Positions 26,541 through 35,803 are shown, counted from the stretch's first letter. The stretch: 64,000 nucleotides of DNA from Polaribacter marinus (GCF_022662535.1 NZ_JAKQYM010000001.1:496001-560000), one strand, 5' to 3'. Translations and numbers: made by a program. Notes: generated by a model not told the origin, from the letters alone.

Positions 26541-26635
26541 TCATTTTTAGTTCTTAATTTGGTGTTTTGTTAAGAGGAAATATGGCAAAAGTTTTATTTG
26601 TTACGTTCAAAAGATAACTTTAATTATATTTATAT

Positions 26636-26667
26636 AAAAAAAACTCGCAACGAAAGTTGCGAGTTTT
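26636..26667 (-). terminator. Terminator after ndk (also works on the plus strand)
   Basis: An 11-bp perfect stem (AAACTCGCAAC / GTTGCGAGTTT) with a GAAA tetraloop on the plus strand; on the minus strand it is followed by eight T (complement of 26636-26643) and so terminates ndk. Confidence 0.9.
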
Positions 26668-26704
26668 ACTAAATATATTTTAGACTAAAAATTTCTAAAA
26701 ACTC

Positions 26705-27124
26705 TTAGAATTGTTCTCTTCCAGAAAAGTGAAAATTTCCTTCAATTTGTGCGTTTTCATCAGAATCAGAACCGTGTACAGCATTTTCTCCCATAGAAGT
26801 TGCATACAATTTTCTAATAGTACCTTCTGCAGCATCAGCTGGGTTTGTAGCACCAATTAAGGTTCTAAAATCTTCAACTGCATTTTCTTTTTCTAAGATT
26901 GCAGCTACAATTGGTCCACGAGTCATAAACTCAACTAATTCACCAAAAAATGGACGCTCATTATGCACTGCATAAAAAGCTTCAGCATCAGCTTTTGTCA
27001 TTTGAGTTTTCTTTAAAGCTACAATTCTAAAGCCTGCAGTATTAATTTTTTCTAAAATTGCTCCAGTATGCCCGTTTTCTACTGCATCTGGTTTTAGCAT
27101 TGTAAATGTTCTATTTGTTGCCAT
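26705..27124 (-). CDS. ndk: Nucleoside diphosphate kinase
   Basis: A 139-residue enzyme that equilibrates (d)NTP pools through a phosphohistidine. The start [15 protein letters not shown] is placed at 27124 because family members begin exactly there; an in-frame upstream ATG at 27172 would add 16 residues with no family match and would overlap the promoter. The catalytic His117 lies in [12 protein letters not shown] and the nucleotide loop is [14 protein letters not shown]. It is divergent from nrnA. Confidence 0.96.
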   Translation of the reverse strand: MATNRTFTMLKPDAVENGHTGAILEKINTAGFRIVALKKTQMTKADAEAFYAVHNERPFFGELVEFMTRGPIVAAILEKENAVEDFRTLIGATNPADAAEGTIRKLYATSMGENAVHGSDSDENAQIEGNFHFSGREQF

Positions 27125-27159
27125 CGTTAATGTTTTTTTAAGTTTTCTTAAAATCGGCG

Positions 27160-27197
27160 CGAAATTACACAATTTTTTTAATTAAATTGTATCTTCG
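27160..27197. promoter_or_regulatory. Divergent candidate -7 boxes for ndk and nrnA
   Basis: Minus-strand TAATTTCG (27167-27160) serves ndk and plus-strand TATCTTCG (27190-27197) serves nrnA; each is one mismatch from TAnnTTTG and they share the same TTCG variant. The plus box ends 6 nt before the nrnA ATG. Confidence 0.35.
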
Positions 27198-27203
27198 CGA
27201 CTT

Positions 27204-28232
27204 ATGATTTTAAAAGGATTCGAAGAATTAAAAAAATTTCTTGAAAAACCAAGAAATATTGTAATAATAGGACATAGAAACCCAGATGGAGATGCAATGG
27301 GATCTACCTTAGCTTTGTATCATTATTTTAATAAAAAAGGCCACAATTCTACAGTTGTTGTGCCAAATGAGTATCCAGAGTTTTTACATTGGTTACCCGG
27401 TTCTAAAACGACTTATCGTTTCGATTGGCAAAACTCTCAATCTCAAAAAGCGATCAATAATTCTGATATTATTTTTCTTTTAGACTTTAATACCTTGCAT
27501 AGAGTTGGTAATGATATGCAGAAAACTTTAGAAAAATATCCAAATGATTTTGCAATGATAGATCATCATCAACAACCAGACGATGTAAAATATATGTATT
27601 CGGATGTTGAGATTTGTTCTACCTGCCAAATGGTATATCAGTTTTTGGAAATGATGAATGATCTTGAATTAATTGATGCAGACATAGCAACTTGTTTGTA
27701 TACTGGGATTATGACAGATACTGGTTCTTTTCGCTTTAGATCTACAACAAGTAAAACGCATAGAATTATTGCAGACTTAATAGACAAAGGAGCAAAGAAT
27801 GATAGAATACATAATAATGTATATGATGCCAATTCTTATGGAAGATTACTTTTATTAGGGCAAGCATTAAGTAATTTACAAATTTTACCAGAATATAAAA
27901 CAGCTTTTATAACATTAACCGATGAAGAAAAAAAACGTTTCGATTTTCAAAAAGGAGATACAGAGGGTGTTGTAAATTATGCGCTATCTTTAAAAGGAAT
28001 TGTTTTTGCGGCAATTTTTATAGAAGATAAAGAACAAAATATTATAAAAATATCTTTTCGTTCTAAAGGAAAGTTTTCTGTTAATCAATTTGCAAGAAAT
28101 CATTTTGAAGGAGGAGGACATGATAATGCTGCTGGAGGGAAATCTACTGTTTCTTTAAAAGAAACCATAGAAAAATTTAAAAGTTTATTATCAATTTATA
28201 AAACTAAATTAGACGATTCTTATGAAAATTAG
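27204..28232 (+). CDS. DHH/DHHA1 phosphoesterase, NrnA-like (nanoRNase / pAp phosphatase)
   Basis: A 342-residue bimetal phosphoesterase. The DHH domain has GHRNPDGDAMGS (residues 23-34), LDFN and MIDHH (about 112-116); the DHHA1 domain has NQFARNHFEGGGHDNAAGG near 290-310. Enzymes of this group degrade very short RNAs and convert 3'-phosphoadenosine 5'-phosphate to AMP, and some cleave cyclic-di-nucleotide products; which is the main role here is not shown. It overlaps gldI by 11 nt. Confidence 0.93.
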   Translation: MILKGFEELKKFLEKPRNIVIIGHRNPDGDAMGSTLALYHYFNKKGHNSTVVVPNEYPEFLHWLPGSKTTYRFDWQNSQSQKAINNSDIIFLLDFNTLHRVGNDMQKTLEKYPNDFAMIDHHQQPDDVKYMYSDVEICSTCQMVYQFLEMMNDLELIDADIATCLYTGIMTDTGSFRFRSTTSKTHRIIADLIDKGAKNDRIHNNVYDANSYGRLLLLGQALSNLQILPEYKTAFITLTDEEKKRFDFQKGDTEGVVNYALSLKGIVFAAIFIEDKEQNIIKISFRSKGKFSVNQFARNHFEGGGHDNAAGGKSTVSLKETIEKFKSLLSIYKTKLDDSYEN

Positions 28233-28749
28233 ATTTTTATTTTTTGCTATTTTATGTTTAGGTTGTGCTAAAGAAGTTCCTAGAAGACCTATAGATCCCA
28301 AACCGTCTACAACGTTGTTATCAGAAACTATTTCAACTTCTAAAGCTTTAAATAAAATTGAAGAGAATAAAATTATTGAGCTTATAAAAAAGGATTCTTT
28401 AAGAATCTATCAACAGTCATCTTATGGTTTTTGGTATACTTATATTAATAAAATAGATAAAGATTTACCAACTCCACAAACAGGAAATGAAGTTAGTTTT
28501 GAATATGAAATTACAGACTTAAATAACACAGTTTTATATTCTAAAGAAGAATTAGGAATTAAAAATTATACAATAGATAAAGAAGATTTTATTACTGCAA
28601 TTCAAAAAGGAATAAAGTTGATGAAAATCGGAGAAACAGTTACATTTGTCATTCCTTCATACAGTGCTTATGGTATTACTGGTGATGGAAATAAAATAGG
28701 GATGAATCAATCAATTAAAAGTACAATAACATTATTAACAATCAAATAA
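28222..28749 (+). CDS. gldI: Gliding motility lipoprotein GldI (FKBP-type prolyl isomerase)
   Basis: A 175-residue lipoprotein (lipobox LGC, Cys15) with a C-terminal FKBP-like domain (about 85-175). GldI was found in Flavobacterium johnsoniae as needed for gliding and T9SS function, presumably by folding other envelope Gld proteins. The family-typical start CAKEVPRRPI and the SSYGFWYTYI segment are present. The FKBP active-site aromatic residues are only partly kept. It starts inside nrnA and is followed by two further prolyl isomerase genes, a dedicated envelope-folding cluster. Confidence 0.92.
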   Translation: MKIRFLFFAILCLGCAKEVPRRPIDPKPSTTLLSETISTSKALNKIEENKIIELIKKDSLRIYQQSSYGFWYTYINKIDKDLPTPQTGNEVSFEYEITDLNNTVLYSKEELGIKNYTIDKEDFITAIQKGIKLMKIGETVTFVIPSYSAYGITGDGNKIGMNQSIKSTITLLTIK

Positions 28750-28757
28750 ATTTAAAA

Positions 28758-29486
28758 ATGAGAATTATAAACAAATTATCGGCAATTGCAATCGTAGCAA
28801 CAATGTTTTCATGTGTAAACCAAAAGGCAGATGTAAAATCTTTAGAGACAGAAATAGACTCAGCAAGTTATGCTTTAGGTTTAAATGTTGCCACTTATGT
28901 TAAAAGTAATTTTGATGAAGCAAATAAAGATTTATTTTATCAAGGGTTTAGAAATGGATTAGATTCTACTAATTTATTAATGAGTAAAAAAGATGTTGGA
29001 GTTGTTTTAAGTTCATATTTTCAAAAAAAGCAAGTCGCTAAAATGAAAGAACAACAAGAAAAAGCAATTAAAGAAGCAGAAATTAAGTTTGCAGATGTTA
29101 AAAAAGCAGGGATAGAATTTCTAGAAAAAAACAAAACAAAGAAGGATGTAAAAACTACTGCTAGTGGTTTACAATATATCGTATTAAAAGAAGGAACGGG
29201 AGAAAAACCAGAAGGACCAACTACTAAAGTTAAAGTTCATTATCATGGAACATCTATAGATGGTACTGTATTTGATAGTTCTGTAGATAGAGGGACTCCT
29301 TCTGAATTTGCTTTAAATCAAGTAATTAAGGGTTGGACAGAAGGTGTGCAATTAATGAAAGTAGGAGCTAAATATAAATTTTTCATACCTCAAGAATTGG
29401 CTTATGGTGCACAACAAAAAGGAGCAGTTATCAAACCATTTTCTACATTAATTTTTGAAATAGAACTTTTAGATATTATAAAATAA
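28758..29486 (+). CDS. FKBP-type peptidyl-prolyl isomerase lipoprotein (FkpA/Mip-like)
   Basis: A 242-residue lipoprotein (lipobox MFSC, Cys19). Residues about 28-125 are a helical dimerisation domain as in Mip and FkpA (SYALGLNVATYVKSNF ... EQQEKAIKEAEIKF); residues about 132-242 are a full FKBP domain with SGLQYIVLKEGTGEKP, VKVHYHGTSIDGTVFDSS, the active-site region VIKGWTEGVQLMKVG and IPQELAYG. It probably acts as a periplasmic chaperone and prolyl isomerase. It is 8 nt after gldI. Confidence 0.95.
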   Translation: MRIINKLSAIAIVATMFSCVNQKADVKSLETEIDSASYALGLNVATYVKSNFDEANKDLFYQGFRNGLDSTNLLMSKKDVGVVLSSYFQKKQVAKMKEQQEKAIKEAEIKFADVKKAGIEFLEKNKTKKDVKTTASGLQYIVLKEGTGEKPEGPTTKVKVHYHGTSIDGTVFDSSVDRGTPSEFALNQVIKGWTEGVQLMKVGAKYKFFIPQELAYGAQQKGAVIKPFSTLIFEIELLDIIK

Positions 29487-29489
29487 TAA

Positions 29490-30647
29490 ATGAAGAAAGT
29501 AATATATCTTATAACTGCAGCAATTATTTTTAGTAGCTGCAGTTCTGCTAAATACGAGAACCTAAAAGAGGGGTTGTATGCAGAAATACAAACTAATAAA
29601 GGAGATATTCTTTTAGAATTGTATCCAGAGAAAGTTCCAATGACAGTTGCTAACTTTGTTTCTTTAGCAGAAGGAACAAATAATAAAGTCACGGACTCTC
29701 TTAAGGGGAAACCCTATTATGATGGACTTACTTTTCATAGAGTTGTTCCTAACTTTGTAATACAAGGAGGTGATCCGCTTGCAAATGGTAGAGGAGGACC
29801 TGGGTACAAATTTGGAAGTGAATTTCCTAAAGATTCTACAGGGAATTTAATTTATAAACACGACGATGCAGGTGTATTGTCTATGGCAAACGGAAGTGTA
29901 AGCACCAATGGGAGTCAGTTTTTTATTACACATCGAGCAATTCCTCATTTAGATGGTAAACATTCTGTTTTTGGTAAAACAATCGTAAACTCGATAGAAT
30001 TAAAAGCTTTAAAAACTAAATTTAAAGAAACCAATAGATTAAAAAAAGCGATTGACTCTATTAGAATGTCTGTTGTAAATAAAATTGTTGAAAAAGATAC
30101 AATTAAAACAATTCATATTATTAGAATAGGGCCTAAAGCTAAGAGTTTTAATGCAGGAGAAGTTTTTGATAAAGAATTGGTTAAGTTTAGTGAGTCTACT
30201 AGAGAAAGGTTAGAAGCTAATAAAGCTGCAGAAGTAGCTAGATATGCTAAGTATTTAGAAGATAAGAAAAAGTTTTTATCTGAAATGAATGAAGAGCAAG
30301 CGATTAAAACTGGTACTGGACTTAGAATTTTAAAGTTAAAAACAACCAAAGGAAAAAAAGTAGTAGACAATCAACCTATTACGACAAACTTTACGTTGTA
30401 TACAGCAAACGGTAAGAAAATTCAATCGACTAACGATCCAGGAGCAAAACCATTTGTTTTTCAACTCAATGATAAGGAAAAACCAATGATTACTGGTTTT
30501 AAAGAAGGTGTTTTGTTGATGAGAGAAGGAGAAAAAGCCAGATTGTTTATTCCTTATAACATCGGTTTTGGAGAAGCTAAATATGGTCCTTTTCCAGCAA
30601 AATCAGATTTAGTTTTTGAAGTTGAAGTTCTAAAAATAGGAAAGTAA
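29490..30647 (+). CDS. Cyclophilin-FKBP fusion prolyl isomerase, lipoprotein
   Basis: A 385-residue lipoprotein (Cys17) that joins two unrelated prolyl isomerase folds. Residues about 30-215 are a cyclophilin domain with LTFHRVVPNFVIQGGDP, GSQFFITH and LDGKHSVFGK; a coiled segment (about 222-280) with many Glu and Lys follows; about 285-385 are FKBP-like (GTGLRILKLK, FKEGVLLMREGEKARLFIPY, GFGE). Cyclophilin catalytic Arg and Phe are kept; the FKBP part lacks some binding aromatics. It starts 3 nt after the previous FKBP gene. Such fusions are known in Bacteroidota but less so elsewhere. Confidence 0.92.
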   Translation: MKKVIYLITAAIIFSSCSSAKYENLKEGLYAEIQTNKGDILLELYPEKVPMTVANFVSLAEGTNNKVTDSLKGKPYYDGLTFHRVVPNFVIQGGDPLANGRGGPGYKFGSEFPKDSTGNLIYKHDDAGVLSMANGSVSTNGSQFFITHRAIPHLDGKHSVFGKTIVNSIELKALKTKFKETNRLKKAIDSIRMSVVNKIVEKDTIKTIHIIRIGPKAKSFNAGEVFDKELVKFSESTRERLEANKAAEVARYAKYLEDKKKFLSEMNEEQAIKTGTGLRILKLKTTKGKKVVDNQPITTNFTLYTANGKKIQSTNDPGAKPFVFQLNDKEKPMITGFKEGVLLMREGEKARLFIPYNIGFGEAKYGPFPAKSDLVFEVEVLKIGK

Positions 30648-30648
30648 T

Positions 30649-31209
30649 TTGGTAGACACAATCATACATTTAGATAAAGAACTTCTTATCTTTTTAAATA
30701 ATTTAGGAAACGAGCAATGGGATTCACTTTGGTTAGTAATTACTAAACAATTATATTGGACCCCATTGTTTCTTCTTGTTTTTTATTTAGTGATTAAATC
30801 TTTGGGTTGGAAACGTGGCGGTTTTGCAATTTTAGCAATGATATTGTTAGTTGCTTTTTCAGATCAATTTACCAATTTAATTAAAAATTCGGTAGAGAGA
30901 ATTAGACCCAATAACGATCCAGAAATAAAACATTTATTAAGAACTTTTATAAAACCTCAGAGTTTTAGTTTTATGTCTGGTCATGCAACCACATCTACTT
31001 TTTTCTCTGTATTTGTAGTTCTTTTATTAAAAGATAAATTTAAGTACATCTACTTAATTTTATTGTTCCCTTTAATTTTTTCTTATAGTAGATTGTACTT
31101 AGGAGTTCATTTTCCAATTGATATTTCTGTAGGAATCTTAATAGGAATTTTATTTGCAAATATTTATTATCAACTTTATAAAATAGCGGATAGAAAACTA
31201 TTCGCTTAA
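30649..31209 (+). CDS. PAP2 family membrane phosphatase
   Basis: A 186-residue membrane phosphatase with the three motif blocks of the family: KNSVERIRP, SFMSGHATTS and SRLYLGVHFPID. It could act on undecaprenyl pyrophosphate, phosphatidic acid or lipid A phosphate; context does not decide. No ATG is available at the right place: the start is TTG at 30649, right after the fusion gene stop, because relatives begin with the sequence that follows (IIHLDKELLIFLNNLG). Its 3' end overlaps the convergent sulfatase-like gene by 12 nt. Confidence 0.9.
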   Translation: MVDTIIHLDKELLIFLNNLGNEQWDSLWLVITKQLYWTPLFLLVFYLVIKSLGWKRGGFAILAMILLVAFSDQFTNLIKNSVERIRPNNDPEIKHLLRTFIKPQSFSFMSGHATTSTFFSVFVVLLLKDKFKYIYLILLFPLIFSYSRLYLGVHFPIDISVGILIGILFANIYYQLYKIADRKLFA

Positions 31210-33198
31210 TTTTTTATTATTAAAGTATAAATATTTTGTTGAATGATAATATGCAGATAATAGGCTATCCATTTTCTTAGTTAAAAGAGGATATTTTTCT
31301 TTTAGATCTATTAATTCTTTTTCTTTTAAATTATATAAACCTAATGTATTGGTAACCATGGTTTTATTTAGATATAAACTATCTTTTATTAAACCTACAG
31401 CAGGTTCTCCTTTGGTCTTTAGGTAAACAAAACCTACATCTTTAATATTTGTTGAATCTAGTAAATTGCTTCCTAAAGTATAATTTGTATGGTTAATTTT
31501 GGCTAAACTAGCTACAGTAGGAAATAAATCGATGAGCTTACCTGTATTTGAAATAACTTTGGGTTTTATATATTTTGGCGCATGAATTAAAAACGGAACA
31601 TGTTGTAGTTGAATATTTAAATCATATTCTTTTGGAAACAAATCTGTTCTTTTCATAGCTGTATTATGGTCTCCAAAAAAGACAAAAATAGTATTATCAT
31701 AATATCCTGAAGTTTTTGCACGTTCTAAAAATCGTCCAATATTAAAATCCAAATATCTTAAAGCATTTAATTGTGCAACAGATTTAAATCCAGATTTTTT
31801 TAATAAATCTGATGAAATCTCATCATCCTTTAAAGGTTTGTAACTCTCTTTTGTATCGGGGACTGTAAAGGGCATATGGTTAGAAGCCGTTTGAATATAT
31901 GCGATAAAAGGTTTTTCTTGTTTTGAAAGTTTTTCGAGTTCTTTATTTGATTCTTTAAATAGTTCATAATCATCAATTCCCCAAACATCAGCTCTTTTTT
32001 CAGTTTTATAACTTCCTTCTTCAAAAATCTGTAGTTGTTTTATATTTGATTGAAAAATACCTCTAATGTTTGCCCAATTTGCACTTCCACCTAAAAAATA
32101 TAATTTTTCATACCCCGTAAATTGATCGAATAAAATTCGCTGATCTATAATCAAAGGGTTTCTAGAGGCAGTTCTTACATTTTCTATATCAGGTAAGCCT
32201 GTAACACTTGCAAAAACACTGGCAGCTGTTCCTGATTTATGAACATAAAAATTAGAAAAACTAACGCTACTTTTAATAATTGAATCTAGATTAGGTGTTG
32301 TTTTAATTGGGTTTCCATAATAACTAATTGGTTTAACACCAACAGACTCCATCATTACAATAACAATATTTGGTTTTTTTGTATAAGTAGAATCAAAAAC
32401 AACTTTTCTTTCAAAAGAAACGGAATCTTTTGGTAAACCTAAATGTTTGGCAATTACAGGGTAATATGTATTAAATTCATCCATATTTACGCCTTCACTT
32501 CTGTATGCAAAACTATCAAAAAAGTATAAAACCGGATTTAAAGAAAACTGGTTTACAGCATTGTTTTTAGAGAAAAAAGCTTCGCTCCAACGTAAAGGGT
32601 AGTGTGTAAAACTATTGTAGATTCCGAAAGAAAGTAATAAAAATGTAGCTGCAAAATAAATAGCTTTAATTTTTTTGTTAAAAGTATTTAACTGATTTTT
32701 ATACCTATTAAAGAGAAAATTAGAAAATTTATAAATTAAAAAACATAAAACTAAAAGAGCAAAAACTCCTTTATAAACAGGATAACTTTCTATAAGTACT
32801 TCACTAGAAATTCCAATATTGCTTAAAAATCGAAGCGATGAAGCATCTAAACGGATACTTAAATAATCATAATAACCAAAATCAAATAAAAAGAATAAGG
32901 TAAGAATTAGGTAAGCTAATACTAAATAAAATGTTGCTATTTTTTGATATATTTTTCGTTTAAAGAATTTGTAATTTGTAATCAATATAAAGATTGCAAT
33001 AGGAAAGAAAGTCATAACTGCTAACTTTATATCAAACCGAAAACCAAGTAAAAAAGCGGTTTTAATTTCAGAAGAAGTAACATTCTCTAATTGTGCAAAA
33101 AGGTAATAGAATAGTACTCTAAATATAAATATATAAACAAACAAGAAAAATACATTTGTAAAAATGTATTTCACATAATTAGGAATTTTTTTAAACAT
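31198..33198 (-). CDS. LTA-synthase-like / MdoB-type sulfatase-fold membrane enzyme
   Basis: A 666-residue protein with five N-terminal membrane helices (about 10-185) and an extracytoplasmic alkaline-phosphatase-fold domain (about 270-600). Metal and nucleophile motifs are VIVMMESVG, the Thr in KSGTAASVFASV, and FFGDHN. In Firmicutes the family makes lipoteichoic acid; in Gram-negatives it transfers phosphoglycerol or phosphoethanolamine to periplasmic glucans or lipid A. Bacteroidota do not make LTA, so a lipid or glycan head-group transferase is more likely. The product is inferred from family only. Confidence 0.88.
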   Translation of the reverse strand: MFKKIPNYVKYIFTNVFFLFVYIFIFRVLFYYLFAQLENVTSSEIKTAFLLGFRFDIKLAVMTFFPIAIFILITNYKFFKRKIYQKIATFYLVLAYLILTLFFLFDFGYYDYLSIRLDASSLRFLSNIGISSEVLIESYPVYKGVFALLVLCFLIYKFSNFLFNRYKNQLNTFNKKIKAIYFAATFLLLSFGIYNSFTHYPLRWSEAFFSKNNAVNQFSLNPVLYFFDSFAYRSEGVNMDEFNTYYPVIAKHLGLPKDSVSFERKVVFDSTYTKKPNIVIVMMESVGVKPISYYGNPIKTTPNLDSIIKSSVSFSNFYVHKSGTAASVFASVTGLPDIENVRTASRNPLIIDQRILFDQFTGYEKLYFLGGSANWANIRGIFQSNIKQLQIFEEGSYKTEKRADVWGIDDYELFKESNKELEKLSKQEKPFIAYIQTASNHMPFTVPDTKESYKPLKDDEISSDLLKKSGFKSVAQLNALRYLDFNIGRFLERAKTSGYYDNTIFVFFGDHNTAMKRTDLFPKEYDLNIQLQHVPFLIHAPKYIKPKVISNTGKLIDLFPTVASLAKINHTNYTLGSNLLDSTNIKDVGFVYLKTKGEPAVGLIKDSLYLNKTMVTNTLGLYNLKEKELIDLKEKYPLLTKKMDSLLSAYYHSTKYLYFNNKKLSE

Positions 33199-33217
33199 GT
33201 ATCTTTAATTCTAAAAG

Positions 33218-33225
33218 CAAAGGTA
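33218..33225 (-). promoter_or_regulatory. Candidate -7 box for the LTA-synthase-like gene
   Basis: Minus-strand TACCTTTG fits TAnnTTTG, 19 nt before the ATG at 33198; no -33 box found. Confidence 0.4.
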
Positions 33226-33298
33226 TTTAATTTTAGACTATATTGAATTATGCATCGTTTTTTAAATTAAAAATGACTTTAAAAAACATAAAATTCAG

Positions 33299-33306
33299 TA
33301 AATTTG
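33299..33306 (+). promoter_or_regulatory. Candidate -7 box for pheT
   Basis: TAAATTTG fits TAnnTTTG, 25 nt before the pheT ATG; no clear -33 box. Confidence 0.4.
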
Positions 33307-33331
33307 TGGCTGAAAACCTCAAAAAGAGAAT

Positions 33332-35758
33332 ATGAAAATATCATACAATTGGCTAAAGCAATTTTTACAAACAGATTGGGATGCAACCAAAACTGGAGAA
33401 TTGTTAACCGATTTAGGATTGGAAGTAGAAGGAATTGAAACCAAAGAATCTATTAAAGGAAGTTTACAAGGAATTGTTGTTGGTAAAGTTTTAACTTGTG
33501 TGCAACATCCAAATGCAGATAGATTAAAAATAACTACAGTAGATTTAGGAGCTGATGAACCTGTACAAATTGTTTGTGGTGCTCCAAATGTAGCATCTGG
33601 TCAAAAAGTACCAGTGGCAACAATTGGAACAACTCTATATGATGATAAAGGAGAAGGTTTTAAAATCAAAAAAGGTAAAATTAGAGGAGAAGAAAGTTTT
33701 GGGATGATTTGCGCCGAGGACGAGTTGGGTTTAGGTAAAGGTCATGATGGAATTATGATTCTTGATGAAGCTTTAGAAGTAGGAACTCCTGCTGCTAAAG
33801 TTTTTAATATAGAGATAGATCAAATATTTGAAATTGGTTTAACTCCTAATAGATCTGATGCAATGAGTCATTTTGGCGTTGCAAGAGATTTACGTGCAGG
33901 GTTAATTCAAAAAGATATAAAATTAGAATTAATTTCTCCTTCTGTTAGTGATTTTCATGTAGATGAAAGAGTTTTACGTTTTGATGTTGAAATTGAAAAT
34001 AAAGAATTGGTTCCTCGTTATTGTGGAATCACCATTATTGATGTTGAAGTAAAAGGCTCACCAGAATGGATTAAAAATAGGTTAAAAGCAATAGGTATTA
34101 CACCAAAAAATAATATTGTCGATATCACAAACTATGTGATGCATGAAGTTGGACAACCTTTGCATGCTTTTGATACTCAGAAAATTAAAGGGAATAAAAT
34201 TATAGTAAAAACGTTGGAAGAAGGTACAAAATTTACTTCTTTAGATGAAGTAGAAAGAGAATTATCTTCTGAAGATATTATGATTTGTGATGCCGATTCT
34301 AATCCACTTTGTATTGGTGGTGTTTTTGGTGGATTGAAATCTGGAGTTACAGAAAATACAACTTCAATCTTTTTAGAAAGTGCTTATTTTAACCCTGTTT
34401 CTGTTAGAAAAACGGCTAAAAGACATGCTTTAAATACAGACGCATCTTTTCGTTTTGAACGTGGAATTGATATTAATATGACAGAATACGCTTTAAAACG
34501 CGCTGCTTTATTGATAGAAGAATATTCAGGTGGTAAAATGGCTTCAGATATTTCTGATTTTTATCCAGAAAAATTAGAAGATTTTCAAGTGTTTTTATCT
34601 TATGATAATGCTTATAGATTAATTGGTCAAGAAATTCCTAAAGATACCATTAAGAATATTTTAGCTTCACTTGAAATTAAAATCAATAGCGAAACAGAAG
34701 GAGGTTTAGGTTTAACAATACCTTCGTATAGAACAGATGTACAACGAGAAGCAGATATTATTGAAGAAATCTTAAGAGTATATGGTTACAATAATATTAA
34801 GTTTTCTCATAAATTAAATACATCAATATCATTTGATTCTAATAAAGAAACTAAGATAGAAAACGTTATTGCTAACCAATTAAGTGCTTTAGGTTTTAAT
34901 GAAACAATGGCAAATTCATTAACCAAACCAGAATATACAAGCTTGTCAGAAAATCTTAATGAAGAAGCTAATGTAGAAATGCTAAATCCGTTAAGTAATG
35001 ATTTAAAAGTGCTGAGACAATCCTTATTGTTTAGCGGTTTAGAGTCTGTAGCTTATAATATAAATAGAAAAAATAATTCTTTAAAGTTTTATGAATTTGG
35101 TAAAACGTATCATAAATACGCTGAAAAATACCAAGAAGATAAGCATTTAACACTTTTTGTTACTGGAAATAGAACAAAAGATAGCTGGCAAACTGCTACA
35201 AAAAAATCTGATTTCTTTTATATAAAAGGAATTGTAACTTCTTTATTAAGTAGACTTGGTATTGATAAATTTAAAACAACACCTACAAAATTAGATGTTT
35301 TTTCAGAAGGAATAACATTGAGTTTGGGTAAAATTAAATTGGTAGAATTAGGAGTTGTAAAACGTACTGTTTTAAAAGAATTTGGTATTAAACAAGAAGT
35401 TCTTTTTGCCGATTTTAATTGGGATACTATTTTAAAATTAACAGGAAATAAAAAATTAACAGTTTCCGAATTACAAAAATTTCCTGCAGTAAAACGTGAT
35501 TTAGCTCTATTATTAGATGCTAAGGTAGAGTTTAAGGAAGTATACAATTTAGCATTTCAATCAGAGAAAAACTTACTAAAAGAAGTAGATTTATTTGATG
35601 TCTATGAAGGTGAAAATTTACCTGAAGGTAAAAAATCTTATGCTGTAAGTTTCTTATTACAAGATGAAACTAAAACACTTGCAGATAAGCAAATAGATAA
35701 AATAATGCAGAAATTACAGCAGACATTCGAAAAGAATTTAGATGCTGTTTTAAGATAA
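33332..35758 (+). CDS. pheT: Phenylalanyl-tRNA synthetase beta subunit
   Basis: An 808-residue subunit of the alpha2-beta2 enzyme that charges tRNA-Phe. Domains in order: MKISYNWLKQFL start, tRNA-binding OB domain (about 42-155, HPNADRLKITTVDLG), B3/B4 editing domain (about 215-400, with TNYVMHEVGQPLHAFD and SFRFERGID), B5 (about 405-480), the catalytic-like core and the C-terminal ferredoxin-like anticodon-binding domain (about 715-808, KFPAVKRDLALLLD). pheS is not adjacent. Closed by a terminator. Confidence 0.97.
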   Translation: MKISYNWLKQFLQTDWDATKTGELLTDLGLEVEGIETKESIKGSLQGIVVGKVLTCVQHPNADRLKITTVDLGADEPVQIVCGAPNVASGQKVPVATIGTTLYDDKGEGFKIKKGKIRGEESFGMICAEDELGLGKGHDGIMILDEALEVGTPAAKVFNIEIDQIFEIGLTPNRSDAMSHFGVARDLRAGLIQKDIKLELISPSVSDFHVDERVLRFDVEIENKELVPRYCGITIIDVEVKGSPEWIKNRLKAIGITPKNNIVDITNYVMHEVGQPLHAFDTQKIKGNKIIVKTLEEGTKFTSLDEVERELSSEDIMICDADSNPLCIGGVFGGLKSGVTENTTSIFLESAYFNPVSVRKTAKRHALNTDASFRFERGIDINMTEYALKRAALLIEEYSGGKMASDISDFYPEKLEDFQVFLSYDNAYRLIGQEIPKDTIKNILASLEIKINSETEGGLGLTIPSYRTDVQREADIIEEILRVYGYNNIKFSHKLNTSISFDSNKETKIENVIANQLSALGFNETMANSLTKPEYTSLSENLNEEANVEMLNPLSNDLKVLRQSLLFSGLESVAYNINRKNNSLKFYEFGKTYHKYAEKYQEDKHLTLFVTGNRTKDSWQTATKKSDFFYIKGIVTSLLSRLGIDKFKTTPTKLDVFSEGITLSLGKIKLVELGVVKRTVLKEFGIKQEVLFADFNWDTILKLTGNKKLTVSELQKFPAVKRDLALLLDAKVEFKEVYNLAFQSEKNLLKEVDLFDVYEGENLPEGKKSYAVSFLLQDETKTLADKQIDKIMQKLQQTFEKNLDAVLR

Positions 35759-35761
35759 TTT

Positions 35762-35790
35762 AAAAGCTCCAATTAATTGGAGCTTTTTTT
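35762..35790 (+). terminator. Terminator after pheT
   Basis: A perfectly palindromic stretch of AAAAGCTCCAATT and its complement AATTGGAGCTTTT, followed by more T, 4 nt after the pheT stop. Confidence 0.9.
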
Positions 35791-35797
35791 ATATTTG
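35790..35797 (+). promoter_or_regulatory. Candidate -7 box of pyrD directly after the pheT terminator
   Basis: TATATTTG fits TAnnTTTG and ends 6 nt before the pyrD ATG at 35804. A transcript from it would have almost no leader. No -33 TTG lies at normal distance; that region is the terminator stem. Confidence 0.4.
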
Positions 35798-35803
35798 ACA
35801 ATT

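Noticed and set aside
27125..27172. 16-residue N-terminal extension of ndk
   Set aside because: The added residues have no family match and the -7 box of ndk lies inside this stretch.
35777..35803. Upstream start for pyrD
   Set aside because: It would lie in the pheT terminator stem and before the -7 box.
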